A stretch of DNA of 64,000 bases from Sphagnum compactum (lineage: Eukaryota; Bryophyta; Sphagnopsida; Sphagnales), in assembly GCA_965153455.1 (NCBI GenBank), contig OZ234498.1:20125496-20189495 (forward strand). Reading direction: 5' to 3'. Below the pieces are notes generated by a model. The model did no database searches. It was given only the letters and a program-made list of their open reading frames with translations, and had not been told where the DNA came from. How positions within the stretch are numbered: position 1 is the stretch's first letter; each line of letters starts with the position of its first letter. The translations under genes and the position numbers were made by a program. Below are positions 1 to 10,416 of this stretch, in pieces.

Positions 1-1132
1 TTTACAAGTTAAAAGCCCCCTGAACGACATATATATATATATATCATTGACCTTTCATAATTTATGGAAAAAAATATTACTATTTCAACACCTCCACCTT
101 TACATTTTCCCAAAATAACCTTCACCTTTTGTGCACCTCCCTTCAAAACCCAAAAAAACAATTCTTCACATACCTTCACTCCCTTCTAGTCACATAACCC
201 AAACATTACAAACCTTAAAACCGAATTTAAATTTGTTTAAGAAGCCAATAGGATGGAAAGAGGAAAAAAAAAACAAAATTGCAACTTAACCTTAAACCAA
301 TTTGAACAAGAAATTAAAAAAATCTTTCATAACATCCACCCCCCCCTTTTAATTTAATTTATTTTAGCTAAGATTGAATTAATAAAACCAACCCCACCCC
401 CCCCATAATGAATTTTTTTAAAAAATCAACCCTCTCCCCCTCCCATCCCCTTTCAACAAATCAAAAGAAAAAAAACCTTGCCCCCCCCTTATTAGCCACT
501 CAACAATGAAAAAGAAGTTTTTTAAAAAAAATAACCCCCCTCCCTTCTTCATTCCACAAGTCAAAAGGAGAAAAAAAACATTAACCTCCACCACCCCAAA
601 AAAAACCCTAGCCCCCTTCCCTAGCCATTCAATAATGAAAAAAAAGTTTTACGAAAAAAACTAACCCACTTCCCCTCCTCCTTGCGCATGTCAAATGAAG
701 GAGAAAAAAAAACATTAACCTCCACCCCCTCCCACTCAATAGTAAAAAAAATTAACCCCCTCCCCCTCCCATCCCCCTTCAACATATATATAAAAAAAAA
801 CCCCTGACCCCCCTCCCTGGCCATTCAACAATGAAAAAATAGTTTTAAGAAAAAAACTAACCCCCTTCCCCTCTTCCTTCCACATGTCAAATGAAGGAGG
901 AAAAAAAAAAACATTAACTTGTACCCCCCCTCCCCTTCAAGAGTAAAAGAAAAAGAAAAAATAAAAATCAAGGCGCACCCCCTCCCCCTGAACAATGAAT
1001 AAATATAATATAACAATTCCCCTGGCCCTTTCAATAGTAAAAAATAATTTATGAAAGTTACAAGCAATAAAAAAAAGTAACAAAAAATAACAAACATTGA
1101 ACCTTCACCAATAAAAAAAAATTTACAATGTA
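1..1132 (-). repeat. Dispersed repeat R1, reverse-strand copy
   Basis: This C- and A-rich stretch is the reverse complement of the G/T-rich R1 repeat seen on the plus strand at 14.5, 23.8 and 34.1 kb. It carries the same modules in reverse: CCATTCAACAATGAAAAA, the CACATGTCAAATGAAGGAG module, the CCCCCTCCCCCTCCCATCCC block and TAAC/AAAGTAACAAAAA strings near 1060-1090. The modules recur several times with varying homopolymer lengths. Open frames here (for example near 621-1097) are by-products of homopolymer tracts and are not called as genes. Confidence 0.8.
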
Positions 1133-1150
1133 ACCCTAAACCCTAAACCT
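1133..1150 (+). repeat. Interstitial telomere-like motif
   Basis: Two and a half CCCTAAA units occur directly between the reverse R1 copy and the satellite. CCCTAAA is the plant-type telomere repeat. Single or double copies recur at about 1690, 2157, 51,950 and as TTTAGGG in many places, so this reflects scattered short motifs rather than a chromosome end. Confidence 0.6.
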
Positions 1151-1233
1151 AAGAATCTTTGTGGACTGCACTCTCTAAACTTTGAAATTCTGTGACAAAA
1201 CAAAAAAAGTCAACTAGGGACAAAAAAGTCAAA

Positions 1234-2165
1234 CCCTCCCATATCTTCCAAATGGTGATAGATTATGAAAATGTTTTCACACCATTAGATTCAGAACACT
1301 TGAAACTGGGGGGGTAGGTCATCTCCAAATCCCAAAAAAAAACCCCAATTGGGTCAAAATGCCCATGTAACCCAAAAACCTCAAATCTTCTATATCTTGC
1401 AAATCGCTCATTAAACACTAAAACTAACTCCACCATTAGCTTTAAAACACTTGAAAATGGGGGGGTAGGTCACATTGAAACTTTCAAATTCTTTAATTAT
1501 TAACCCTTTATGCCCTCATCTATTCGCCCCCTCCCGAAATTTCATACCTCGCATATCTTTCAAATGGTGATAGATTATGAAAACTTTATTACACCATTGG
1601 CCTCAGAACCCTTGAAAATGAGAGGCACGTCACCTCAAAACTCAAAAAAAAAACCCAATTTTGATGGGAACACTCATGTATCCCTAAACCTTAACCTTAA
1701 ACCCTAAACCCCCCATATCTTCCAAATGGTGATAGATTATGAAAATGTTTTCACACCACTAGATTCAGAACACTTGAAAATGGGGGGGGTTAGTCATCTC
1801 CAAATCCCAAAAACAAAACCCCAATTGGATCAAAATGCCCATGTAACCCTAAAACCTCAAATCTTCTATATCTTGCAAATCGCTCATTAAACACTAAAAA
1901 TAACTCCACCATTAGACTTAAAACACTTGAAAATGGGGGGTTAGGTCACCTTGAAACTTTCAAATTCTTTAATTATTAACCCTTTATGCCCTCATCTATC
2001 TGGGCCCCCTGAAATTTCATACCCCGCATATCTTTCAAATGATGATAGATTATGAAAATTTTATTACACCATTGGCCTCAGAACCCTTGAAAATGGGGGG
2101 TATGTCACCTCAAAACCCAAAAAAAAAAACCCAATTTTGGTGGGAACACTCATGTAACCCTAAAC
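1234..2165 (+). repeat. Satellite-like array of three alternating ~160-bp monomers
   Basis: Six related monomers begin near 1240, 1389, 1550, 1714, 1869 and 2027. Each has a CATATCTTnCAAAT start, a central CACCATT block and an AACACTTGAAAATGGGGG block followed by GTCA. Monomers 1 and 4, 2 and 5, and 3 and 6 are nearly identical to each other, while neighbours differ strongly. The array is therefore two copies of a ~475-bp higher-order unit made of three monomer types. Short open frames inside it (1510-1707, 2039-2233) are by-products of the repeat. Confidence 0.85.
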
Positions 2166-2167
2166 CC

Positions 2168-2690
2168 TTCTGGGCTCTGTGGCTTGCCTCTATCCACCAA
2201 CTGCGTAGGCAATGGTTCAGGAAGCCAAAGTAGCAGTGGTCATGGCAAACTGCCTCTATGGGCATCAATTGTCATAGGAACAGGGGTGTTTGTGACTTTG
2301 ATGACCATCCTAGCAGTTTTGTTTGAGTTTTGGCCTTCTGGTCTCAATTGACTCCCACAGCCTTGCATCCACATCTGCAGCCTGCCCCGGAAGGTTGTCT
2401 CTTCCTTGATGCCACCAAGGCTGGCTTTGTGTTCGTCGATGTTGTTGCGGTTACTGAAAACTTGAGTGTTAGCCAGACGATTGGTTGATTCAGCACAGTG
2501 TATAAAGTGGTCATGCCTGCAGGCAAGGAACTTGCTGTGAAGTGCTTGAAGTTAGATAATGAGAACTCTCTTTTCAACAGACGCTTCACAACTGAGCTTG
2601 TAAAATTAGACGAAGTAACCCCCAACCTTTGCTTTATGTTATGCTATTGTGCAGAAGTGATTGCAACCTCATGTTGGATATCCTTGCACT
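2168..2690 (+). pseudogene. LRR receptor-like kinase fragment (C-cap, membrane helix, kinase N-lobe)
   Basis: The first frame reads an LCGLPLSTNC motif, the typical Cys-rich cap that ends the LRR ectodomain, then a Ser/Gly-rich linker, HGKLPLW and a hydrophobic segment (IVIGTGVFVTLMTILAVLF) that would be the transmembrane helix. It hits a TGA near 2350. A second frame resumes with a DVVAVTENLS segment, a GxGxFSTVYK-like glycine loop and MPAGKELAVKCL, whose AVK carries the kinase ATP-binding lysine, and ends near the LCFMLCYCAE segment. A TGA at 2486-2488 interrupts the glycine loop and part of the loop is missing. No catalytic loop (HRD) or DFG follows. Such kinases act at the plasma membrane in signalling; this copy cannot. 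The family call is secure, the subfamily is not. Confidence 0.8.
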
Positions 2691-3399
2691 ATCAGTACAT
2701 TCAAAGATGCAATATCTGTGGGATTGTTGTAGGGTCCTCTCGAATGCCCCATGTCCCTAAAAAAATAGGTTGTGGCCTAATCTTTTATGTTGGGGATTGC
2801 CTGAGGTTCCGCAAATATTCTTTGCCTCATCCATGTGGCTCCTTTTGGAGGAAAAAAACTATGACTGCACCCCTTCTTAATTAGTATGATGATGGATAAT
2901 TACTTTGAGTTTATAATGGGGGTGTTCGTCTAGGCTGGAATTGGTCACCCACCCTTTTGGAAGTAAATTACTTATGTGGCCCATCAGAAGGCTTCGTGTC
3001 TTGCTGACTGACGTGGAAGCAGGCTGTTCAAAAACAGCTCCCCAGTTATATTATGTGTCCAAATGAGCTCCCTGGTTATACTACGTATCCGGCTGTCTTT
3101 TGACGGTTTCATCCCTCACTGTATCTTTTTGCACATTCCTGATTGTTAGTTGGCTGAACCCCATAACTCATCCTCTAACATGTCCCAAAACCCACAAGTT
3201 GGGCACACCCCTCCAATTGGTTACGTCCTGAAACCTAGGCTGGAGAAGTAAACTTTGGGGGTTGGGAGTGGCTGGTTTCCCATGCCCCCTTCAAAAATAA
3301 ACAGCCAAAACAAACAAATCTAGAAAGAAACAAATGCCAAAATTGAGAAGAAATTAATTCCACGACGAGGACGAAGCCGAGGAAAATGATGCTGACTGA
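2691..3399. other. Intergenic, mostly unassigned
   Basis: No gene recognised. A short piece near 2735-2775 resembles part of repeat R2 (GCCCCATGTCCCTAAAAAAAT). A near-repeat AGCTCCCnnGTTATA occurs at about 3040 and 3070. Confidence 0.5.
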
Positions 3400-3815
3400 C
3401 AATTTTGGAAAGATAGATTTCCTGCAGCCGATGGGAAGGCTTGGCATGTCCTCGTGATGGGCTTGTTCTTTTCCTTTTCCGGATGGGGTGGGAGGGATTT
3501 TTTGTTTTTTTACCCCCTTCTTCCCAATTTGTTCCCCCGAGTTCCCAAAAGCTTCCCCAGATGTTCCCAAGAATGCCTAGGTTTTATCCCCTATGCTTTG
3601 CCCGACGTTCAACTCTCTTTAATATAAACTATAATCCCCGGCTGCACATTTATTTTTAGTTTTTCCATTGGGGCTGCAAAGAGGTGCTTCTTTTCCGGGG
3701 TGCTCCATGTTCCAAAAAAATTGCTAATGGCCCCATCAATATGGCTCTTTCAAAAACAAAAAAATGAGCACACCCATGAACTAATATATATGAATCGCAA
3801 ATAAGAATAGTATAG
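3400..3815 (+). repeat. Dispersed repeat R2, copy 1
   Basis: Unit of about 415 bp. It starts with ACAATTTTGGAAAGATAGAT, passes through strings of GTTCCC (TTTGTTCCCCCGAGTTCCC, AGATGTTCCCAA), and ends with an ATGGCTCTTTCAAAA block and ATGAATCGCAAAT. The same order of modules occurs at 4430-4845 on the same strand and inverted at 12.2-13.1 kb. No coding capacity is convincing. The class is unknown. Confidence 0.75.
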
Positions 3816-3984
3816 TGTATTTATATTGATTGGTTGGGGGTGCCTCACAAGTCCAACTTTTTTTTTTGCCGTGAGTTATTTTCATTGCCCCATCACACAA
3901 AAAAAAGGTTCAAACCTCCCCTAAATAGAACATTTTATCAAAAAAAAGGAATGCCCTCCCCTTTGGCCGAGTTGTATAAGTGGC

Positions 3985-4423
3985 CGAAACATATGGGATT
4001 AAAGCGAGCTGCTATTGGGAACAGTTTTGGGGAACACATTGGGAATCTAATGGGAACCCATTGGGAACTTGAAAAGAACATAGAAGGAACATGTTGAGAA
4101 TAAAAGAAAAATGAAAAAAATCCTCTCTCACACCCCCAAATTCAAAGAAAATAAAATCAAGGCACTTTTAGTGCACGATTCACCCTACCCATTGCTTGCA
4201 TGTATTTTTGGTTTCCAAACCTGTTGGTCACTGTTTTTCGCCTGGGCTAATTGCACGGGCAGAGATTGAACAAGGAAGAAAAACAAAAAATAACCCGCCC
4301 CCCCTGCCCCTCCCTCCCACCCACCCCACCTGTGCATGTGCCGCCTTCCCTGGCTGCATGAAATCCCTCTTTCCAAAATTGTTTGTCACCATTTTTTGCT
4401 TCGGCGGTACTCGCCCGAGCGGA
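3985..4423 (-). repeat. Dispersed repeat R2, inverted partial copies
   Basis: The GGGAACACATTGGGAA strings near 4030-4070 and the GCATGAAATCCCTCTTTCC block at about 4358 are reverse-complement modules of R2. The block at 4355-4400 abuts a forward R2 start at 4424, giving a head-to-head inverted pair separated by a short GC-rich spacer (about 4401-4423). Confidence 0.6.
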
Positions 4424-4845
4424 AAATGGTGACCCGCAGTTTTGGAAAGAAAAAATTTCGTGCAATCAGAATGGACCGTGATTTTTTCCTTTTGAGTGCC
4501 TGGGTGGAGAGGGATTTTTATTTTCTTCCCCTTATTCCCGATTTGTTCCCATCAAGTTTTCGAATTGTTCCCTGAGATGTTCCCAATGGCACCTCGGTTT
4601 TATGCATACTGGTTTGCCCACAATTCAACTCCCATGTCTATAAACTGAAATCTAGAGGAGCACGTTTGTTTCTATTTTGCAACTGGGGTCCAAAGACCTG
4701 CTCCTATTGGGGGCATGCCCAATGTTCCCCAAAATAATTGTTGATGGGCCCATCGATATGGCTCCTTGAAAATATTTATATTTTTGAACACGCCCCTGAA
4801 CCTATTAATATGAATCGCAAATTACTAACCCCGGTTTATAAGGGG
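4424..4845 (+). repeat. Dispersed repeat R2, copy 2
   Basis: Same module order as copy 1: GCAGTTTTGGAAAG start, GTTCCC strings with AGATGTTCCCAATG, the GGGCCCATCGATATGGCTCC block and the ATGAATCGCAAAT end. Divergence from copy 1 is substantial, so this is an old family. Confidence 0.7.
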
Positions 4846-5849
4846 GGTATTGATTGCACGTGATTTGGAAAAAAAAATTGATTTATTGCAACATTCGCCC
4901 ATGGCACCTTTGGTAAATCTACAACTTGAGACGAAATTGTGATCGCTGGCAGGGGTGTTCAAAGCAATTTAACCCCCTATTGTAATGCGATTTTTTTTTG
5001 GCCCTTTTTCAACGTTTTGTTAGATACCTCGTGTGGTAGCCACCCATAAAATTCCATCCTACACCTGCCCAAAAGGAAAAAAGATGAATCTTGTTGTCTC
5101 AATGGCTGCATGCATATTCTATTCCTAAATATGGTTAGCACCAAATTTTTTTGCCTCAGGTCATACCCCTTGTACAAAGCACAGCATACCTATTATGGAA
5201 CCCTAATTGCACTTTCAGCCTGGTATTTTAATGTGAATGGAAAGGAACCCTAGATGAACATTCGACGTGGGAGTCTCCTGCTAATTGAAAGCAGCTTTGG
5301 AAATCCGAAGCCGAAGGTGCAGCTACTTGCTCGAAATGTTCCGTTCTGGAAATGTTCCGTTACCCTTACACTTTTGGGGGCCAAGCTGTTTCTTGCATGT
5401 TTTTAGGGCAACGCTCCCTTTCAAAGAAGAGTGATTGTGGGGGTATTTTCCCTTGTTTCCTCTCTTTCTCCCTCTCATTCTCCGTAGAGATAGATTATGG
5501 CAGAAAGGAGTCATGATGCGGCTTTGTTGGAAGGGGAGATAATGACGTCATCTCTTGTTGTTGCTGCTGCTGCATCAACACCTGTGTTGCTCGAGGTGGG
5601 CTTTGGATGTTAGGATGGATGTCCTTGAAGGAGGCACGTTGGACTTTGGGTTCTTGCAAATTTGTTGACATTGTAAAGCACATAGGTCCGCATCAAGGAA
5701 TCGATCAGGGAGCTAGCACCGAGGGTGCAGTCAGGGTGTGAGCTAGGTGTGGAAGAAGGGTTTCTCACGTGAAGGCAACTCTTATTATTTCTCCTAAGAC
5801 TCGACGAGGGGAAGTGCCAGCCCAGTGAGTAACGAGACGCAACGCAGCC
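4846..5849. other. Intergenic region upstream of the retropepsin-like ORF
   Basis: No recognised gene. The sequence becomes GC-richer and less homopolymeric from about 5500. A CTGCTGCTG-like run lies near 5557-5575. The last 100 bases before 5850 could be leader sequence or an upstream part of the ORF lost to stops. Confidence 0.4.
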
Positions 5850-6413
5850 ATGATATCTGTGAGGTCGAAGATGAGCCCAGGGGCGCTCAGCACAAAGCTC
5901 CGGCAACTTCAGAGGAGGTTCACCAGGGTGTCGCCCGTGCTCTTGATCGATGCCGTCCGGCCCACTGTCCATGGAGAGGTGCTGCTCACGTCACTCGACT
6001 TTCCAGACTACTTCGTGGATATGGCGCACCCCGAGGACTATGTCGTCTCAGAGCGACGTATGGACCCTTACTTGATAGAGAACACCGTTCCCCACCACCA
6101 CAGACTACTGCTGAGAGTGTCCTTGGAGGCGCGACCAGGCACTTTTGCGGTTATGACCTTCCTTCTGGACACAGGAGCCTCGTCTGCTGTTTACTTTGGC
6201 CGGCGCGCTATGCAGCTCATGCACGAGGTTGGTCGCCTCAGGGAAGACGACCTTGGTGTCGTATACCTGGACACCCCTCTCGGCCGCTGCGCCGTTCTAG
6301 AGACACCCGCCACCCACCAGCCGGCAAACATCGTCGGCCTTGACATGCTCAAGAAACTCAAGCTGCAGTTGGGGTTGCCGCCGGTTCTCGGCACCAACGT
6401 ACCGTATCTGTGA
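5850..6413 (+). CDS. Retropepsin-like aspartic protease domain protein (187 aa)
   Basis: An uninterrupted ATG-to-TGA frame, clearly GC-richer than its surroundings. Residues 103-116 read TFLLDTGASSAVYF, a retropepsin active-site loop with catalytic Asp107 in DTGA preceded by hydrophobic strand residues. About 50 residues on, IVGLDMLKKLKL (161-172) matches the second hydrophobic-Gly motif (ILG-type) that forms the psi-loop. The spacing fits a single retropepsin domain, which works as a homodimer cleaving polyproteins or host proteins. No CCHC knuckle, reverse transcriptase, RNase H or integrase is visible on either side, and no LTRs were seen. It is either a domesticated protease gene or a surviving fragment of a retroelement. 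The start is the first ATG of the open frame; a second Met at residue 8 is an alternative. Confidence 0.65.
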   Translation: MISVRSKMSPGALSTKLRQLQRRFTRVSPVLLIDAVRPTVHGEVLLTSLDFPDYFVDMAHPEDYVVSERRMDPYLIENTVPHHHRLLLRVSLEARPGTFAVMTFLLDTGASSAVYFGRRAMQLMHEVGRLREDDLGVVYLDTPLGRCAVLETPATHQPANIVGLDMLKKLKLQLGLPPVLGTNVPYL

Positions 6414-6950
6414 GTGTAAACAGGATGCTCAATGGCATCGAGCCTCCCGTTTGGCGCAGCGCAGAAGCTTGCCATGAACAGTAATGCTCCAAAGAGATGT
6501 TGTAGCCCTGCAGTTGGCGCTTCCAACGCCACCAAACCCGCTCAAATCCGTCCAGATATTGTCTTTGGAAGTGAAGGGGGCAAGTGTTCCGTGATAGCAG
6601 TTAAAATATGACAGTTTGTGTTCTGGAGTTCAAGATCTTTGGACGTTGCTGTATTGCGGATGGAGTTTAAAAGTTTTGTAAAGCTTCAGTTGACACACTC
6701 ATATAGCTTTTTAAAATACTTAAAATGGATAAAATATGAGGAAGATATAGGCTTTGAAAGTAGAGGGGGGTCAAATGTTCTAATGACAAGCTCGGTCTCT
6801 TCTTGCGCCTTTGTCTCTGTAGAGCTTCAGTTGGCACACCCATGGCTATGAAAATCTTTTGAAACGGACAAGAAATGAAGAAGATATTGGAAGTGTTTGA
6901 TGATAGAGTAATGCTTTGTGATGGGTGTGTCTATTTGTTTTGCCCTCAGT
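6414..6950. repeat. Spacer with a ~142-bp direct repeat
   Basis: The segment beginning AGCTTCAGTTGACACACTCA near 6682 recurs in diverged form near 6824 (AGCTTCAGTTGGCACACCCA), each copy running to a GAnGAAGATAT end. No gene is seen here. Confidence 0.5.
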
Positions 6951-6959
6951 TCTGGGGTC

Positions 6960-9900
6960 TGGCTGCTTGATTGTGGAGATGAACAGGGATTGGGTCTGTA
7001 CTCTACCCTCATCAAGAAAACAGAGAGGGATATAAGGAGACGGTGCAGAAAGTTAATGACTTGTGTGGTAAGTTTGTCCTTCCATAGCTTCCCCTACCAC
7101 TTTGGTGCAGGTGTAAACATTGCATTTCTTTCACATTTACACTCAGTCATTTTGGTTTTTCGTTCTCAAATCGGCAGGCTGAAGAAACTAGTTTAAACTA
7201 ACAGATGTAGGGTTGCTGGATATTGGATATTTGGTTGTCTGGTGTCTATGGTCTGGGGATGGTCAGGGATGAAGGAATCAGACACAGGCTTAGCGGTGCC
7301 CAGTGAATGGGATCTTGTTTCTGACAAACAAATGATGCAAGAAGAGCAGCCTTTGCAGGTAGGGTTCTCATAGGATCACCTGCTCCTCTTGTACCCTGTC
7401 TATTTAGGGTTGGAGTCACCCATTATGATACCTTCCTTGTGCAATCCTCTTGCGGTAGTCCCCCACACAATGACTTTTGGCTTCTTTTTTCTTATCTGTT
7501 CACCTATACTATGCTGCAGGTTGCCAGGTGTACCGGTATTATAAATGATTCAAAATATGTGATCAATGTCAAGCAAATTGCAAGGGTAATTATCTGGTGG
7601 ACTCACATAACAGTCTTTCATGAATACATGCCAATAAGTAGTAAACAATTTCTTGTGTGCAAGTGATGGTCAGTGGGGATAGTTGTCCATGAATTTTACT
7701 CTCTTTTTTGGTCTTGCACTTTGTGGTGGGACTGGGGGATAAGGTCTCCACAATGGATATTGAAGAGGGCATGCATGTTGGGTATATACTGAATATTTCT
7801 CTTGGTTTGTGAAATCTGCAGGCAGATGATCATCTTCGCTTGTTTGTTGATTCTTGCTGATATCAGTAGTGAGCTACCGTTCAGCCAAATGATTTGTGTT
7901 TGGTAGGGTGGATTGCAACAAGTATCAGATCCAAATTCCATTGCCACCTAAGATTGACTCCAGTGTAACAATGATGACAGTAGAAGAGAAGCCTGATGTC
8001 ACCCATAATGACATTTGGGGGGGGGGGGGTGTTTCAAAGAACAGATTGAAAAGATGCGAGGGGTGGGACTTACTTGGCACATGTGACCATTTCTTGACGC
8101 ATGTAATCCTATTCCTTTTTGTTAGCTGATTATTTGTCATCTTTCATATCATCTTTAGTATGGTATGACACTTCTACTTCACAGACCTGCATGTCAGGCC
8201 TTCTCAACATTTGCACAGGGGAACATGTGGCACAACTGATTGGGAATAGGGGGTGGTAGCTCCTTATGAATGGTTATTTGGTCTTAGTTGCAAATAGGGC
8301 AAGCTGTGGATGCTGGAGAGTTTTCAAATTGGATGTCCTGTTATGCTCTTGGAACAGAAATTGAAGAACTTGGAGAAGCCTCATGTCAGGCAGGCTGATG
8401 GCGTCAAGCTTCCTGATGTGTAGTATTCAAAGATTCTTGTAGTTATAGGAGCTGATCAAATTTCATGTTTTGTGGATGAGGCTTATTGAGAGATGTAACC
8501 TGCATGTTTATAGGTGGTGGAACTGCCAATGTTACACCCAGAGAAGTTTGTGAAACTGGGGATAGACTGACCAAAGGGAATCCTTTGCTATGGCCCTCCT
8601 GAAACAGGGAAGACCCTATTAGCATGTGCTGTTGTCAATCAAACAAATGCTTGCTTTATTCGTGTCATTGGCAGTGAGGTTGTCCAGAAGTATGTTGGAG
8701 AAGGGGCTCGTATGGTTCATGAGCTGTTCCAGGTAATGTGATGCTGCTCTCAGGCTGAACCTCAGGAGGCTGAGCAGACCCATTGTGCAGTACATTCAAA
8801 TTTCAAGTTCATGCTGGCAACCTGTCCTGTTGCTCCATGTTTGGCACCACAGGAGATTCCTGTGTCAATTTACTGTCTTACAAGTCAGTGAATTTTTTAA
8901 TCTTGTGCAGTATTGTCTTGCAGTCTATTTACAATTTGTCCTTGGGTCCAGATGGCTTGATCTAAGAAGGCCTGCATTGTATTCCTTGATGAAGTTGATG
9001 CAATTGGAGGTGCTCGATTTGATGATGAATCAGGGGGTGGTAATGAAGTTCATCGTACTATGCTTGAAATTGTAAATCAACTTGATGGGTTTGATGCTCA
9101 TGGCAACATCAAAGTATTGATGGCCACCAACAGGTACTGGTTCAGACATTAACAGAGTTAGGCCATGTGCCTAAAATTGGGCACAACTCATGTCTTATCT
9201 TTACAGTCCACTGGCAAATGGGAAGCACAATTAATCATCTCCAATGCTGCAATGGTCATGCAATTTCAGAGTTAGCAGACAAGTATGTTTTTCAACTTTG
9301 ATCTTGTTGGTAGTTTCATATGTTTTTGGCTGCTTTTGTTGGTATCTAATTACTGTGTTATATGTGCAAGCTGGATATGCTAGACCCAGCACTTCTTCAA
9401 CCAGGACAGCTGGACTGGAAGGTTGAGTTTCGGCTGCCCGACCTTGAAAGTTGGACCCAAATCTTCGAGATCCATGCACAGACCATGAACTGTGAGTGAG
9501 GCATTTGCTTTGAGCTTCTCTCTCATTTATGTCCCAATTCCATAGGTTTGGGTCCCTTTGTTTTGGCCTCCTCCAAGCTGTGTGGAAATATGAATTGAAT
9601 GAAATTTGACGACAAGATGGTGATCCCATCTTGATTTCATCTTGCTTGCTGCTGCTGAGGACCTTTTCTTCAGTTTGCCATTGAACTTATCAGAAATTGA
9701 GATTATAATCATGACCATACCACTGTGACTGAATCTCTTGCAGAGACATGTATGTTTTTTAGTGCCTTGGTGAGATGGATTCCTGAATTTTAAAATGACT
9801 TCAATGCCCTAGAACCTTTAAAGCCTGCTGACAAATATGACCCAGTTGCACTTCTACACTAGAGCTATTGCCTCTTGCTAGATATTGCTAATTCCTGGTG

Positions 9901-10416
9901 CTACTGCACTGCAGTTCAGTTGCCAATGAAGGGAACCTGCAGACCCTTTTGAATCACTGATCAACCAGTGACCTGTTTCTACTTGTGTAAACTAAAATGG
10001 TTAAATCTAACTTAACAGAGTAGGGATTTGACTGCAGAGCCTTTGTGCCAAATTACATTCCCCTCTAATCTTGAACTTATAAGTCATATTCTCCACTTTC
10101 ATGGATTTCCAGAGCATGGCATCACGCTCCCACCCTCATTGTGAGGCACAACTACAGCCCTGTGCATTTCTTAGATCCTTGTGTAAAGACAGTAAACACA
10201 TACTAATAGTAACTTTGTAACTTCCACCACCCTCAAGAAATGGATGTTGAATGCACTGGTGCTGATATTTGCAGTGTATGCATGGAGGCTAGCATGTATG
10301 CAATTTGAGCCCATCAGAAAACTGTCACTGAGAGGGACTTCTTGGAGGTAGTGGACAAGGTGATCAAAGGCTACCAGGATTTCAGTGCTACTCCAAAGTA
10401 CATGGTGTACAGTTAG
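6960..10416 (+). pseudogene. RPT1: 26S proteasome regulatory subunit 7 (RPT1) pseudogene, introns retained
   Basis: Segments match the RPT1 AAA+ ATPase in order: near 6975-7067 (GLGLYSTLIKKTERDI), 7267-7358 ([18 protein letters not shown]), 7520-7585, 7720-7781, 7907-8062, 8514-8732, 8952-9133, 9371-9545 and 10259-10416 ([10 protein letters not shown] plus stop). Most segments end at GT donors, so it arose by genomic duplication, not retrotransposition. RPT1 unfolds substrates in the proteasome base. This copy cannot: TGA stops lie at 8568, 8958, 9497 and 10306, a 13-G run at 8017-8029 shifts the frame, the Walker A reads GPPETGKT (Gly to Glu), and acceptors near 7719 and 10258 lack AG. The Walker B region ([13 protein letters not shown]) survives. 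Many conserved Arg codons have become stop, Gln, Trp or His, as expected from methyl-CpG deamination. The N-terminal exon is missing or unrecognisable. Confidence 0.92.

Noticed and set aside
621-1097. Open frames on the minus strand near the left edge
   Set aside because: They follow homopolymer-rich R1 repeat modules, and equivalents appear in each R1 copy in different frames.
1-1150. Possible telomere or chromosome end
   Set aside because: Only two or three CCCTAAA units are present, surrounded by dispersed repeat sequence; similar single motifs occur throughout the window.
5850-6413. Full LTR retrotransposon around the retropepsin-like ORF
   Set aside because: No reverse transcriptase, RNase H or integrase motifs and no paired LTRs were seen within several kb.
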